NCBI GenBank assembly: GCA_026770025.1
Contig: JAMXDE010000042.1
Coordinates: 496,001 to 560,000, forward strand
Direction: 5' to 3'
DNA length: 64,000 bases
DNA from: Craspedostauros australis
Taxonomy: Eukaryota; Bacillariophyta; Bacillariophyceae; Mastogloiales; Achnanthaceae
Numbering within the stretch: position 1 is the first letter of the stretch; each line of letters starts with the position of its first letter. The notes under the pieces are model-generated. The model made no database searches. It was not told the DNA's origin and worked only from the letters and a program-made list of their open reading frames with translations. A program made the translations under genes and the position numbers. Shown one piece after another: positions 54,547 to 64,000 of this stretch.

Positions 54547-55665
54547 TTGGCGTAATTGCGCGGGTGCCCAAGTGCGTGCACGTGCGGATGTGTGTGTGTG
54601 TGTGTGTATGTCCAGTCAACATTGGTATAGTCCAGTAGAATACCAACCTTAAGATTAATGTGCACACCTTAGCAGATTATTATGACATGGGGCATGATAC
54701 ATATCACACATGCGATGCTGATGATGGCAAGGGCATCCACGGGACCGGGATAGATCTGCAGCTGCTTGCGTTGTGCTTCGGCACAGTCGAAAAGGAAAGA
54801 TGATGTTATTGGGAGTTGCGGTAATACGTTATTTATTATGTTTATACATGGCTTGTCGCATGCCGTCGCTATATCTATTGAATGTGTTCCGTTTACGTTA
54901 AATAAGCGTTATTATGCCAAGATTCAAGTGATTGTTCGTGAATGGAAGTCATGTTTCGGAACCACCACGATGCCTGTGGAGACGAATTCAGACCGTGACA
55001 TGTTGGTGGCTGGGGTGACATCCTCTCTCGAATGTGGAGAGGATTGGAGACTTCTCCTCTCTCACAACATCCAGCGCATTTGAAGTTGGTTGGAATGACG
55101 AGAACGAGGAGGGTGGAGAGAGGGTTGCTGGTGCTCATGCAACGAGCGTGTTTGTCAATGGATCCGTAATGATTCCTACGAGATGAAATTTCAGCGGAGA
55201 TGGATATTGATCTTCGCGGTATGCACGCGTATAGTACTCGCACGGTATGACTACAAAGGCACTCTCAGCTCCCTCCAAGGTGGATGTGCCAGCCGCTGGG
55301 ATGCAAGTAAACCCCAGAATTCTCTTGGCCGGCTCCACGAGTATCCATGCGTACCAAACAGCTCCAACGAAGATCGCACCGTGATGTTCCCTGCAGTAGA
55401 TCGTACTCTACGTATCCGCGGTGCTGTCGATCATCATGTACGAGTACCACGCGATGATGCAGCATGGCTATCGTGAGGGATGACCAAGGTCCAGACCACC
55501 AAATGAAATCTCTCGTGCATCCCACTCGCAGGCACGATACCATACATTCTGAAGAGCCCCATCTTCCTCCTGGTTCAACCACACGAGCATCTCGCAATTC
55601 AAGTTCAACCAAGTCAAGGCACAGCAACTCTGCTCCAGGAGACATTATTGAAACACCAAGCAACG
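54547..55665. other. Gene-less stretch
   Basis: A (GT)n run at 54592-54607 follows the DUF4116 stop. The rest shows only short frames. A 153-codon frame at 55464-55925 overlaps the LRAT-like gene in another phase and has no protein-like pattern. Confidence 0.45.
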
Positions 55666-56799
55666 ATGAAGATGAAAGTGGAGGAAGACTTCGAACACAC
55701 CAAGTACGATGCCTTCGATACTCTCTCCAGAGTCTCAAGCACCTCAGGTACGGGCACGCAATCTCATCACCGACTGTACAATTCCCGGTTCCAGCCGGGG
55801 GACCAGATCTGCCACCGATCATCAGCCGAGCACGGCTTTCCGTTCGATCATCACGTGGTAGTCGTCAAGGTGGAGGGAGTGGATTCCAACGATCGCAATT
55901 GCCCATACGACAAAAAGGTCGATGACGCCGAGGTGGCGTATCATGTCATGGAACTCAGCACCTACCATAAGCAGTACTGCAACGGTCGTCAAAGCAAGAG
56001 CCATGGCGACAATGGTCGTGACGACGATGGAAGCAGTTTCCTTCAGGATGCGCAGATGACGATGGCCATTCTTGCGAATTTCATCGCCCCACCCAAGCTC
56101 GCCGGAATGATAATCACGGTGAACAAGTACAAGGGAGAAGACTTGGCGAACTACTCGAAGCCAACGCACAGGATTCCTGACATGAGAGCTGCGATTCGGT
56201 CGCGCAGCACCATCTCTGGGTTCGAATGGTCGGACCCCGCAATGGCCATTCGCCGTGCCCACTTCCTCCTGTACCTCAGCAAAGATCTGGAGACAGTTGC
56301 GCGTGGATTCTGTGTGTGCAACAGTGAAGCCATGGCAACGTGGTGCGCCACAGGAGTCTGGCACAGCCAGCAGATCAACAGCTTCACTCGCAACGTACGA
56401 GTATTGTTGCGCCAGGTGGCAGCAGTCAATTTCTGCTTGATCTGGTTACCACATCGCGTTGACTTCGCATGTTCTTTTTTGTACGGAAATGCGGGAACGA
56501 TGCTCACATTAACCTTGCTGGAGTTTGTCATCCTTGAAGTCTATTTGCGTATTAATGCCGCGCTAGGCGTTGCTGGCGCATGCGCCATGGGGATCATGAT
56601 CTGCATGCAGAAACGGTGGGCAAAGACAACGGAGACGTTGAATGTGGAATTCCACGCTCACGAACGCAAGCGGCTTGGTGAAGAGATTTGCTACCGCGTG
56701 CCTCCCAACGCACGAGGAGTCAAGGACAAATCCGACAGCGGTACGGACTCCCCCGATCATGCCTTCCATGTGGATCTTCCCAAGTGCCGACTGCTCTGA
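55666..56799 (+). CDS. LRAT-domain-like protein with C-terminal membrane segments
   Basis: The first ATG in frame is 55666, giving 377 residues. FQPGDQICHRSSAEHG...FDHHVVVVKVEG (about 42-71) matches the opening of LRAT/H-box domains (G-D-x-I then an active-site His). CNSEAMATWCATGVW (about 218-232) is placed like the N-C-E-x-x-A catalytic segment of the family, but here the catalytic Cys position is Ser220. Between them is a long divergent region. Two hydrophobic segments follow at ~255-315 (FCLIWLPHRVDFACSFLYG; MLTLTLLEFVILEVYL...GVAGACAMGIMICM), then a basic cytosolic tail. LRAT-like proteins are thiol acyltransferases or phospholipases. With Ser in place of Cys, activity is uncertain and a binding role is possible. 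Confidence 0.7.
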   Translation: MKMKVEEDFEHTKYDAFDTLSRVSSTSGTGTQSHHRLYNSRFQPGDQICHRSSAEHGFPFDHHVVVVKVEGVDSNDRNCPYDKKVDDAEVAYHVMELSTYHKQYCNGRQSKSHGDNGRDDDGSSFLQDAQMTMAILANFIAPPKLAGMIITVNKYKGEDLANYSKPTHRIPDMRAAIRSRSTISGFEWSDPAMAIRRAHFLLYLSKDLETVARGFCVCNSEAMATWCATGVWHSQQINSFTRNVRVLLRQVAAVNFCLIWLPHRVDFACSFLYGNAGTMLTLTLLEFVILEVYLRINAALGVAGACAMGIMICMQKRWAKTTETLNVEFHAHERKRLGEEICYRVPPNARGVKDKSDSGTDSPDHAFHVDLPKCRLL

Positions 56800-57460
56800 G
56801 GGCGCTGTTACGACTACATGTCCAGTATGCAGTGTGCACAATAATCATTGTTCGGTTCTGCTTCTCTCAGCATTGTTTTCAGCATGCTGTAAATACGAAC
56901 GCACGGTATGCACGAATATTAATGGTACAAGCAATAGTACAAGCAATATTACGAGTAGGTATGGTTAGGTATGGTAAAGCATGGTGTATTAGTATCTCGT
57001 ATTCTATGATATAATACTGCTCTGGTAGGGTCGCAAGTGTTCCATCTCTCTTGTTTGTCTCTCTAGATTCGTCGCTCGATGATGGCGTAGACTGTTCCTG
57101 TTGAAACATGACCCAGACGGGAACTGTAGAAAGATACGGACGCTTGGTGGTTGGCGGTGGTTGGTTGTGGTGGGGTGTTCTTGACACCTCTGTTGGCGTG
57201 TTGCCACCAAAGCCTGACAAAGCACACAAGTTCGCACAGAGGGAGGAGTAGCCGCAATTGCCTACCTAGGTTGTATACTTACGCGTCATAGATCGTAGTA
57301 GTAGTCTACTATTACACTCTGTTCAAAGGCTACACTGGCAGTCGCACACACCTATAATACGATCTACTCGTGCAATAACAAGCACGGTGTTGTGAATCTG
57401 CATAGTAATAGAAGTGCATACTCTACTCTATCTTTCATCACACCTAACGAAGGTACCTAA
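56800..57460. other. Gene-less stretch
   Basis: Contains 3' flank of the LRAT-like gene and promoter of the TIM22-like gene. A/T-richer parts near 56895-57010 have ACAAGCAATA repeats (three tandem-like copies at about 56930-56955). No gene is seen. Confidence 0.45.
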
Positions 57461-57544
57461 CGAAGGCACCAACGAAGGCACCAACGAAGGCACCAACGAA
57501 GGCACCAACGAAGGCACCAACGAAGGCACCAACGAAGGCACCAA
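57461..57544 (+). repeat. 12 bp minisatellite abutting the TIM22-like start codon
   Basis: Seven exact copies of CGAAGGCACCAA, preceded by a degenerate copy, ending two bases before the ATG at 57547. An in-frame TAA at 57445 and the absence of an ATG in the array put it in the 5' UTR. Confidence 0.9.
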
Positions 57545-57546
57545 CG

Positions 57547-58920
57547 ATGACCATGATGGGAAGAATGCGGCAGGCATCATCCGAAAGACCAGGCTCTCGC
57601 ATGACATCAAGAGACAGAAGACCGGGAGGATTGTTGGGAGGCATGCTCGCCATCCTGCTGATGCTCTCCACGCATGGCATCATGACGATACCGGTGTGCG
57701 AAGCCCGATCGGCGTCGCTTGCGTCCTCCACGACGGCCCCCGTGCTCGGGTTGACACGGACGCGCGCATCGGAAGAGTTGCAACGGCAGCTGCAGTGGGG
57801 TTCCGGCGGGTCATCTTCCCGAGGATGGCAACAGACAGGACATCAGCGAGGACGCAGAAGATTCACTTCGTCGGCTGCTTCGTCGCGGTACGGCGTCGGC
57901 AACGCAGCGCCGGAAGTCCTTCTGGTGGCGCGCAAGTCAAAGAAGCCTGCTGCGAGCGATGGCAAGGTCGCCAAACGAAAGAGGGCTGTGCCGACTGCTG
58001 CCACCGACCCCGATTCCGACGAAGAGGAGGTCGACTTTTCCAATCTCGGTCCCATCAGTCGCACTGTGTACAGAGTTGCGAACGTGGGCTTCACCATTAT
58101 TTTCGAATACGCCACGGGATTCCTCATGGCGTACACGCTCGGCACCATCGTCGGTTTGCCCGGGCTCATCTTCAATCCAACGGCGGGGCCGTCCACAGCC
58201 GCAGCGTCCATGTCCAACCGCTTCATCCAGGAATCCACCTCCCGGTTCAAGCGGATGAACGGCAGGTCCTTCCGATGGGCCAAGAGCTGGGGCAGCGTCA
58301 GCGCCGTCTTTGGTGGATCGGAAGCCGTCGTCGTCATGTTCCGCAGTCCGCAACAGCAGGACAACGACGCCTGGAACTCCATCTTCTCAAGCGCGCTCGC
58401 AGGTGCCTGGTTTGCCAGGAAGGGTGAGTCATCGGTTGGATTCACATTGCATCCAGCGGCGCGGGGGAGTTTGTGTCTGTGTATGTGTGTGGAAGGTGTC
58501 GGCATTTGCATTGGATTGGAGGAGTCAGATGTTTGGGCTGCCAACAGAAAACTTCTCGTCGTTGATGAACTATCGTTTGATGATCCTTTGACTATTGTTT
58601 GTGCATACCGTTGCATTCGCCGTCGTTCCCACATTACTCCGGTTGCGTATGTTGTTGTCCATGCTCACATTTGCAATTCTTTCGCGTTCCTTGTATTGCA
58701 TTGCATTGAATGTATGCGCGAATGACGACGAAACATGACGGCGCAATCCGAATGCAATCGTAACACAATCGCCACAGAGGGACCACAAGGCATGTTGAAA
58801 GGAGCGGTGACGTATGGGGGGCTCTTCTTCCTCATTTCCTACTTGAACACGGGAGGAAAGCGTTCCAACCTGCTGGAATACGAAGAACGGGAAGTTCCAG
58901 CAACAGGCAACATCAAGTGA
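57547..58920 (+). CDS. TIM17/22/23-family membrane protein with N-terminal hydrophobic leader
   Basis: Two exons, 57547-58423 and 58778-58920. The intron (354 nt) starts GTGAGT and ends CACAG. Splicing joins AWFARK to EGPQGMLKGAVTYGG in phase, and the product is 339 residues. The C-terminal part fits the TIM22/PRAT family: TGFLMAYTLGTIVGLPG, FRWAKSWGSVSAVFGGSEAVVVMFR, NDAWNSIFSSALAGAWFARK, EGPQGMLKGAVTYGGLFFLISYL (compare D-x-x-N-x-x-x-S-G-x-x-x-G and the Gly-rich fourth helix). Residues 27-50 (GGLLGGMLAILLMLSTHGIMTIPV) are a signal-peptide-like segment, and a long basic linker follows. That points to a plastid or ER-routed PRAT protein rather than a plain mitochondrial TIM22; no F follows the presumed cleavage site, so this is uncertain. 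Confidence 0.7.
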
Positions 58921-59601
58921 GCATTATGCAGAATGCAATGCGTAGTGCGCGGAATGGAGTGGAAGAGAGTGAGGTGGTAGTGCAGGCAACGCCAAGGATG
59001 AGTGGACCCCAGAGTGCCAATTGTCAAATGCAGGAGAGCCGCCAATTCCGTGGTCGGAGGCATCTCTGTGTTACAACCACGGAAAGAAGACGCCAAAGAT
59101 GACACTCTGCTTGTGTGTACGAGTGCTGGGGGGCGACGCCCAATTTGGAACGCGAGCATGATAGAACGTGCAGTTCTTCTACTTTCGCGACCATGCCGTC
59201 GGTGGTGTGATCCGCATGACACTCGTAGCACGAGATTGTGGAGGAAACGGATGGTTTGCCAAACAGGAACGGCAGCATGCACACAGATACACACACAGAG
59301 GCCATGCGCTGCCATTGCTACCAGAGTACATAGTAGAGTACTCTATTGTTGATTGATTCATCATGAAGATGCTGATCACGGTGTTCTACTGCTCTACGAG
59401 TAGAGAGTATGAGTGCGCTTGGGGCTGCATTTGTCTTGTGAGAGGCGAGGGCTGCTGGAATGTTGCGCTGCCAGCATACTCATAGCCTGTATCGCTGAGA
59501 GCACTGTGCCATCAATCGTTTATCCGTTCATGTGTGCATGCATTTGTGGATGGGCGTGTACTCTACTCTACTCCACTCCACTCCACTCCATGCGCACATG
59601 T
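58921..59601. other. Gene-less stretch before the LINE insertion
   Basis: No credible gene. Several TAGAGTA/TACTCTA short motifs occur (59326-59345, 59398-59406, 59558-59585), of a kind repeatedly seen in this window's intergenic DNA. Confidence 0.4.
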
Positions 59602-59617
59602 ACGCGCACGTGTATGT

Positions 59618-61173
59618 CTCACCGCAGGACGCGCATCTCGCGGCAACCGAGGGCACGCTAGTGGCGGTGAGCGACGGTTCCTACAAAGACGGTAGAGGTA
59701 CATCAGCCTCCATCATCTACGACACACGCACTCAGAAGTCGGTCTCGGTGTTGGCGACGGTCCCAGGCGTTACACACATGCAAAGCTCCTACCGAAGCGA
59801 ACTCATGGGCGTGCTAGCCTCCCTCATCTACGTGTTCCTGCTAGAACAGGACCACAACGTGTCGATCCCCGCCATCACCCTTGCGCTCGACGGGAAACAG
59901 GCGCTCAACCGTGCCAGAGACGGTTCTTCTCGTCCTGTGCATCGCGACTGGGACATCCTGTCGGAAATCGAGCACGTCAAGTCTCTGCTTCAGTGTTCTC
60001 TTCAGTGGAGATGGGTTAAAGGCCACCAGGACGGCCCATTGTCGTCTCTGGACATCTGGGCCCGGCTCAACATTCGCGCGGACAGTGAGGCCAAGCATCA
60101 CTGGGAGGCAGTGTCTTCGCAGCCGATCATCGCCAAGTGGGTCATGTCAGCCCCTGTCTGGAGGATCGGCTGGTTGGGAGCCCCCTACTCCCATGTCGAC
60201 TCCACGGCCATGGAAGCAGTGGTGCAGAAGGAGGACATCTCCGTATACTGGCGCGATAAACACGGCTGGAGCGTTGACGAGCACGCAGCGGTCGATTGGC
60301 AGGCGTATTCCAGGGCCCGCACGTCGAGAGCGGCACGCGAAAGCGTCCGTTTTGTCTCGAAGCTCTCTACAGGGTTCATGGCGGTGGGCCGCAAAATGCA
60401 ACAAGTGGGGCAGCAGGAGCACTCAACTTGCCCCAGCTGTCGACAGGAAGAAACGGTGGAGCATCTCCTCACCTGTGGTGGGCATGAGGAGGCATGGGAG
60501 GAGGCGGTGGAGGAATTACTGGATTACATGTCAGTGGTAGGCACAAATCCCGTAGTAGTTGGGAGTATGCGTAGTGGCATGCGACGGTGGCGCCGCAAGG
60601 TCCGGCCGCAAGGCCCGCAGAGGCAGTTGGGGTGGTTTCCACTCCTGCAAGGTTTTCTGCACGTGGATTGGCGCCAGCAGCAACAGGCCTGGATGGTCAA
60701 CAACGAATCCAAGCACCGGACGGCGGAGGCCTGGACGGCCGATGTGATACGCCGGATTTGGAAAATTCCGTGGTCCGTATGGATCGCTAGGAACAACAAA
60801 GTCCACGAAGAGCCAGGCTCGGCGGCAGCACGCGCTCGCGACTACGCGAGACGTCTTCGCTCCTTCCATCCCCCCGGCCTTACCCTGCGCGAAGCGCAGG
60901 TCCTCAATCAAGGCGGGGTGGTCGAGTCTGGCAACCAATATCAAGTTCAACAATGGATCGAACGGGCGCAACAGGTGCGACGGGACGCCCGAGCCAGACA
61001 GCGTAAACAATCCATGCAACAGGAGCGTTCGCTGATGGCCAAGTGGCTCGCCAATCCTTGACCGCGTTTTCGACGGCTCGCTCGACACCGGGTCCTAGCG
61101 GGGCCCGGCTAGACGAGGATAAAGCCCTGGAGGCACGTAACGTAATCGCTGAGTTATTATTATTATTATTATT
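59618..61173 (+). mobile_element. 5'-truncated LINE retrotransposon
   Basis: The insertion is flanked by a perfect 16 bp direct repeat ACGCGCACGTGTATGT (59602-59617 and 61174-61189). It begins inside the RNase H region of the LINE protein and ends in a (TTA)n tail (61154-61173), a usual LINE 3' microsatellite end. The perfect duplication and open frame indicate a recent event. Confidence 0.9.
59620..61061 (+). pseudogene. LINE ORF2 C-terminal fragment: RNase H and zf-RVT-like finger
   Basis: The frame is open from the truncation point to a TGA at 61059-61061 and has no start codon of its own; an upstream flank frame happens to be in phase. RNase H residues are all visible: D in VSDGSYKDG, E in SYRSELMG, D in TLALDGKQAL, D in IRADSEAKHH, plus WVKGHQDG. 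After a Trp-rich linker comes HSTCPSCRQEETVEHLLTCGGHE, a C-x2-C...H-x3-C finger of the zf-RVT type found at LINE C-termini. A basic Gln/Arg-rich tail follows. The endonuclease and reverse transcriptase domains are absent, as expected for a 5'-truncated copy. Confidence 0.88.
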
Positions 61174-61467
61174 ACGCGCACGTGTATGTGTAGTACGAGT
61201 ATTCTACGATGGTATTGTGTATGTGGTAATATGTGTTGCTGCTCGTCGTCATCACAACATATCGGCACCGTTCACAACAACGGCGTTTCAGTCATTCTTC
61301 CGCAAGGCGATGGCATTCAATCGCGCTTGCGACAGCCATGCGATTGTTTTCGCGAGTCACTTGCGCTGTGCTCACAAAGTTGGTGCTGCGACCGCGACTG
61401 CTGCTTGGATTCATTTCTCTTATCAGCAGCCTGTCTGTTGGTTGATGATGCATGATGGAGATGGCAT

Positions 61468-62805
61468 TTAGTAGTCACCCTCGACGGAGTCGGCGTTGAT
61501 GTTCATGTCCAGTTCTTCTCCGGTGACGCGCTTGTACAAACTGAGCAAGTCCTCGCAGTCGGCTTCGAAGTGCGAGGTGGCATCGAAGGATTTGCTGATG
61601 TAGCAGTTGTCATTGGATCCATCGCCGACTGGCTCCATGACGGTGGAAACGCTGGTGAAGCGCTGCAGGATGGGTCCCAAGATCTTGAGTCCCGGCGTGA
61701 CGTCCTCGTCTGGGTTGGCCTTCTCTGCGACGGTGGAGACGATGGCGACATAGATGCCCTGCGCTGTGACCTGGAGGGTGTTTCCCAAGCTGCAAACGAA
61801 GACGTCGTTGACGCGTCCCACCTGCGGACCTGGTATGATGATTTGCACGGACTCGGCGTTATTGGTATTTGGGACGGGGTGGTTGAGCAGGCAGATGCAT
61901 CTGACAACGCGTCCGGTTGGGCGGACCTTCTCCTTGGGGAAGTAGGATGGGTCGCCGATGACCATCTTGGCGACGGCCATCTGGTTGCCCGCCTTGACAC
62001 CGTAGGCCTTGCCGTCCTTGGTGAGGATCTCGTCGACGTCCTGGTTGAGCATGAAGGTTCCGCCGTGGATGGCGCAGATGCGGGAGAATCCCTCTGGGAG
62101 TCCGCCGAGGCCGTAGATTGGGTAGATGTAGGGAGAGGTTCCGTACCGCTGCAGGGAGTGCATGTAGACCTTGAGGTTCTGCATGGGTTCCAAGGCCGGC
62201 TTGTCCATGTGCACTTCGTCAAGCTCCAGGCACATGGCGTGCGAGATGAACTGGTGCGTGTCCGGCTGCATGCCGAAGTCAGTGTAGAGCTGTCGCATGG
62301 TCATTTTGGTGAGGTCGCGGCCCTCGTGGGTGGCGGTGTTGGCAAGCTCGTACTGGTCGACGAAGATGAGGAACTTGCGGAAGCGACGCTTTTCGAAGAG
62401 TCCCATGAGGGACGATTGCAGGGCCTCGCTTGGTGTGGCAGGGACCTTGAGGATGTTGCCGCCCTTGTAGACGTAGGATCCCGCGATGCTCTTGAAGTCC
62501 AGGTACCTTGTGACCTTCGTGTGGAGCAGCATCTTGGTGAGGTTGCCGCAGGCCATGATGAACTTGGGGATGAGATCTACGTTGTAATCACGGTTGGCGC
62601 CGAGGTTGGTTGGGGCCTCTCCGGCCTGGAACTTCTCGAAGAGGTTGGTGAGGTTGAGGGAGGCACCGTCTCCGCCGTAGTAGCCGTTGCGGTCGACCTG
62701 CAGCACGCGCTTGCCCTTGACGGAGAGAAGTCCGGAGATGACGCATTCCTTCAGGCCTGTTCCCATGACGATGGCATCGTACTCTCCATCTGCCAGGGCC
62801 TCCAT
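61468..62805 (-). CDS. Rab GDP-dissociation inhibitor (GDI)
   Basis: ATG at 62805 gives 445 residues, the normal GDI length. Near the start is YDAIVMGTGLKECVISGLLSVKGKRVLQVDRNGYYGGDGASL, the FAD-like dinucleotide fold and sequence-conserved region 1. It is followed by the conserved RDYNVDLIPKFIMACGNLTKMLLHTKVTRYLDFK (Rab-binding platform), MGLFEKRRFRKFL, YMHSLQRYGTSPYIYPIYGLGGLPEGFSRICAIHGGTFMLN, and the C-terminal half. GDI extracts prenylated, GDP-bound Rab GTPases from membranes and is essential for vesicle traffic. The frame stays open for 8 codons upstream to a CAG at 62832-62830, so an additional 5' exon ending in the intron upstream cannot be excluded. Convergent with the LINE insertion, 278 bp beyond the stop. 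Confidence 0.95.
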   Translation of the reverse strand: MEALADGEYDAIVMGTGLKECVISGLLSVKGKRVLQVDRNGYYGGDGASLNLTNLFEKFQAGEAPTNLGANRDYNVDLIPKFIMACGNLTKMLLHTKVTRYLDFKSIAGSYVYKGGNILKVPATPSEALQSSLMGLFEKRRFRKFLIFVDQYELANTATHEGRDLTKMTMRQLYTDFGMQPDTHQFISHAMCLELDEVHMDKPALEPMQNLKVYMHSLQRYGTSPYIYPIYGLGGLPEGFSRICAIHGGTFMLNQDVDEILTKDGKAYGVKAGNQMAVAKMVIGDPSYFPKEKVRPTGRVVRCICLLNHPVPNTNNAESVQIIIPGPQVGRVNDVFVCSLGNTLQVTAQGIYVAIVSTVAEKANPDEDVTPGLKILGPILQRFTSVSTVMEPVGDGSNDNCYISKSFDATSHFEADCEDLLSLYKRVTGEELDMNINADSVEGDY

Positions 62806-64000
62806 GCCCTCTGGGAGCCAGTCATATGTCTGTCACGTGGTTGCAGGTTATTAGGGATGTTGGTGGGATGTTATTATCATGGGGTAGGGCAGAATGGGGC
62901 AGGCACAGAATCGGTCATTCCGAATGGAGAATGCGTGGATGGAGAGATAGATACATAATATAGATAGATATGTGGATGGATGGATGGAAGAATGAACAGG
63001 TGGATGAAGGAGGTAAGTGACGAGAGCATTGATGAGCTGGATGGACATGACCGGAGCATTCCTCAGCATTCCTCATCGTCATTGTCCTTGCCGTTGCTTG
63101 GTGTGTCTGCTGATTTCCCGCGGCCGTTGTTGGTCGTGTTCACCAAGGCATCCTTGACGCCAACTTCGACATGCCTTGTGATGGCATGCGATGCCATGGC
63201 CGTTGTCTTTGTCTCTGCCTGCTTCTTTGTCAGGATGAGATGCAATGCAGCAGCAGCAACGAGAAGACGGCAGCGAGAAACGCAGAACAGCTCTGCGCAA
63301 AAACACGGCGAAAGCCTTCGCCACGATCTTTTTTGTTGCCTTTCTCTGTCGTGCTTTGCTGTGTCGTGCTTTGGCCAAAACACGCTCGTCCGCGCGTATC
63401 GTGGCGGACAAGAGGTCATCCATCCTTCGGAATCGTTGTTGGGAACGGCTCACCTTTGGTTGCTCTCCTTCTGCCATCTTGCTTGTTGCTTGTTGCTTCT
63501 CGCTTGCTCCTTTTCGTTTGCCGTGTTGTTGTGGTTGCGTCCTTGTGAGGGTTCCTTCGTCCTTGGTTTATGGTGGCCCTATCTTGGTGGATTGATGACG
63601 CCTTTCTGTTTTCGCAGGTGTTGACTGTTGTCTGTTGACTGTTGTGGGTGCGAGCTGTGGGTGCTCTCTTGTGACGAATGCCACGGATGCAGGTTCTGAT
63701 TTCTTTGTTTCGTGTTGCATCGCGTTGTTGCGGTTGCCGCCAAAGATGCCACACCGGATCTTCTCTTGTGTGTGCCTTTTGTCTTGTGAGACATGCTGCG
63801 AGGTGCGCACTGTGCGCACGAATCGATCAATCCCGTGTCGCATCAACGACTCTTCTGACTTCATTCCTACATGACTCACACTCGTGAAACAGACTTCATC
63901 CTATACACGGGCAGAGGTCAGGCCGAGAGATGGCCCAAAAGCAGCGCGACTATTTGTCAAATATTTTTGCTTCTGCTTCTGCTTCTGTTATTGGTTTTGG
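62806..64000. other. Upstream region of GDI and right edge
   Basis: Contains the GDI promoter and perhaps a small non-coding or coding 5' exon. GATA/GATG-type simple repeats lie at 62945-63005. A good plus-strand donor (GAGGTAAGT) occurs at 63011 without a recognisable exon before it. The final bases are a CTTCTG repeat (63970-63988). No gene is assigned. Confidence 0.4.

Noticed and set aside
57447-57546. CRISPR-like array
   Set aside because: Contiguous 12 bp units without spacers, in a eukaryotic leader.
57414-58427. 337-codon frame with TNEG repeats
   Set aside because: It reads the 12 bp array and then the TIM22-like exon in the wrong phase.
61570-62958. 462-codon frame antisense to Rab GDI
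   Set aside because: Shadow of a highly conserved gene; Val/Asp/Gly-rich without any domain.

Overview
This window is nuclear DNA from a photosynthetic eukaryote with a secondary plastid, most likely a diatom (a pennate one by overall style). The supporting signs are few and short introns, proteins rich in Ser, Asn, Gln and acidic runs, a plastid protein whose signal peptide ends in an AFVVP (ASAFAP-like) motif, a diatom-type Ty1/copia element, a DUF4116-repeat protein and a probable ER selenoprotein. The species is inferred; no taxonomic marker gene is present.

Layout. 1-7.3 kb: the first codons of an unidentified gene leaving the left edge, then a ~3.6 kb DNA transposon with ~100 bp inverted ends. 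7.4-20.9 kb: a gene-dense host block with a SelM-like selenoprotein carrying an in-frame UGA, mitochondrial ATP synthase subunit d (one intron), an acidic protein with a helical C-terminus, a Tic22-like plastid protein, a leucine-rich-repeat-like protein, a small protein with an IVMDNAK motif, and a TLS1/Hep59 splicing-factor homologue. 21-33.3 kb: a transposon nest, in which an ankyrin fragment abuts a decayed Tc1/mariner transposase that is itself interrupted by a young copia element (24823-33333, equal-length LTRs, ACACA target duplication). 34.3-37 kb: a membrane-anchored GT34-type glycosyltransferase fused to a sulfotransferase. 39.8-48.3 kb: three same-strand genes for disordered proteins sharing a short N-terminal core (hydrophobic helix, then I/V-V-x-D-N). 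48.7-58.9 kb: a SAM methyltransferase, a 1337-residue DUF4116 protein, an LRAT-like membrane protein and a TIM22-family protein (one intron). 59.6-61.2 kb: a 5'-truncated LINE with a 16 bp target duplication. 61.5-62.8 kb: Rab GDP-dissociation inhibitor.

The genes form no operon-like pathway. The joint themes are organelle import and energy (Tic22-like, TIM22-like, ATP synthase d), the secretory route (SelM-like protein with an ER-retention tail, GT34-sulfotransferase, Rab GDI), and a locally expanded family of disordered proteins. The best candidates for undescribed biology are the GT34-sulfotransferase fusion, the enlarged selenoprotein and the D-N motif family.
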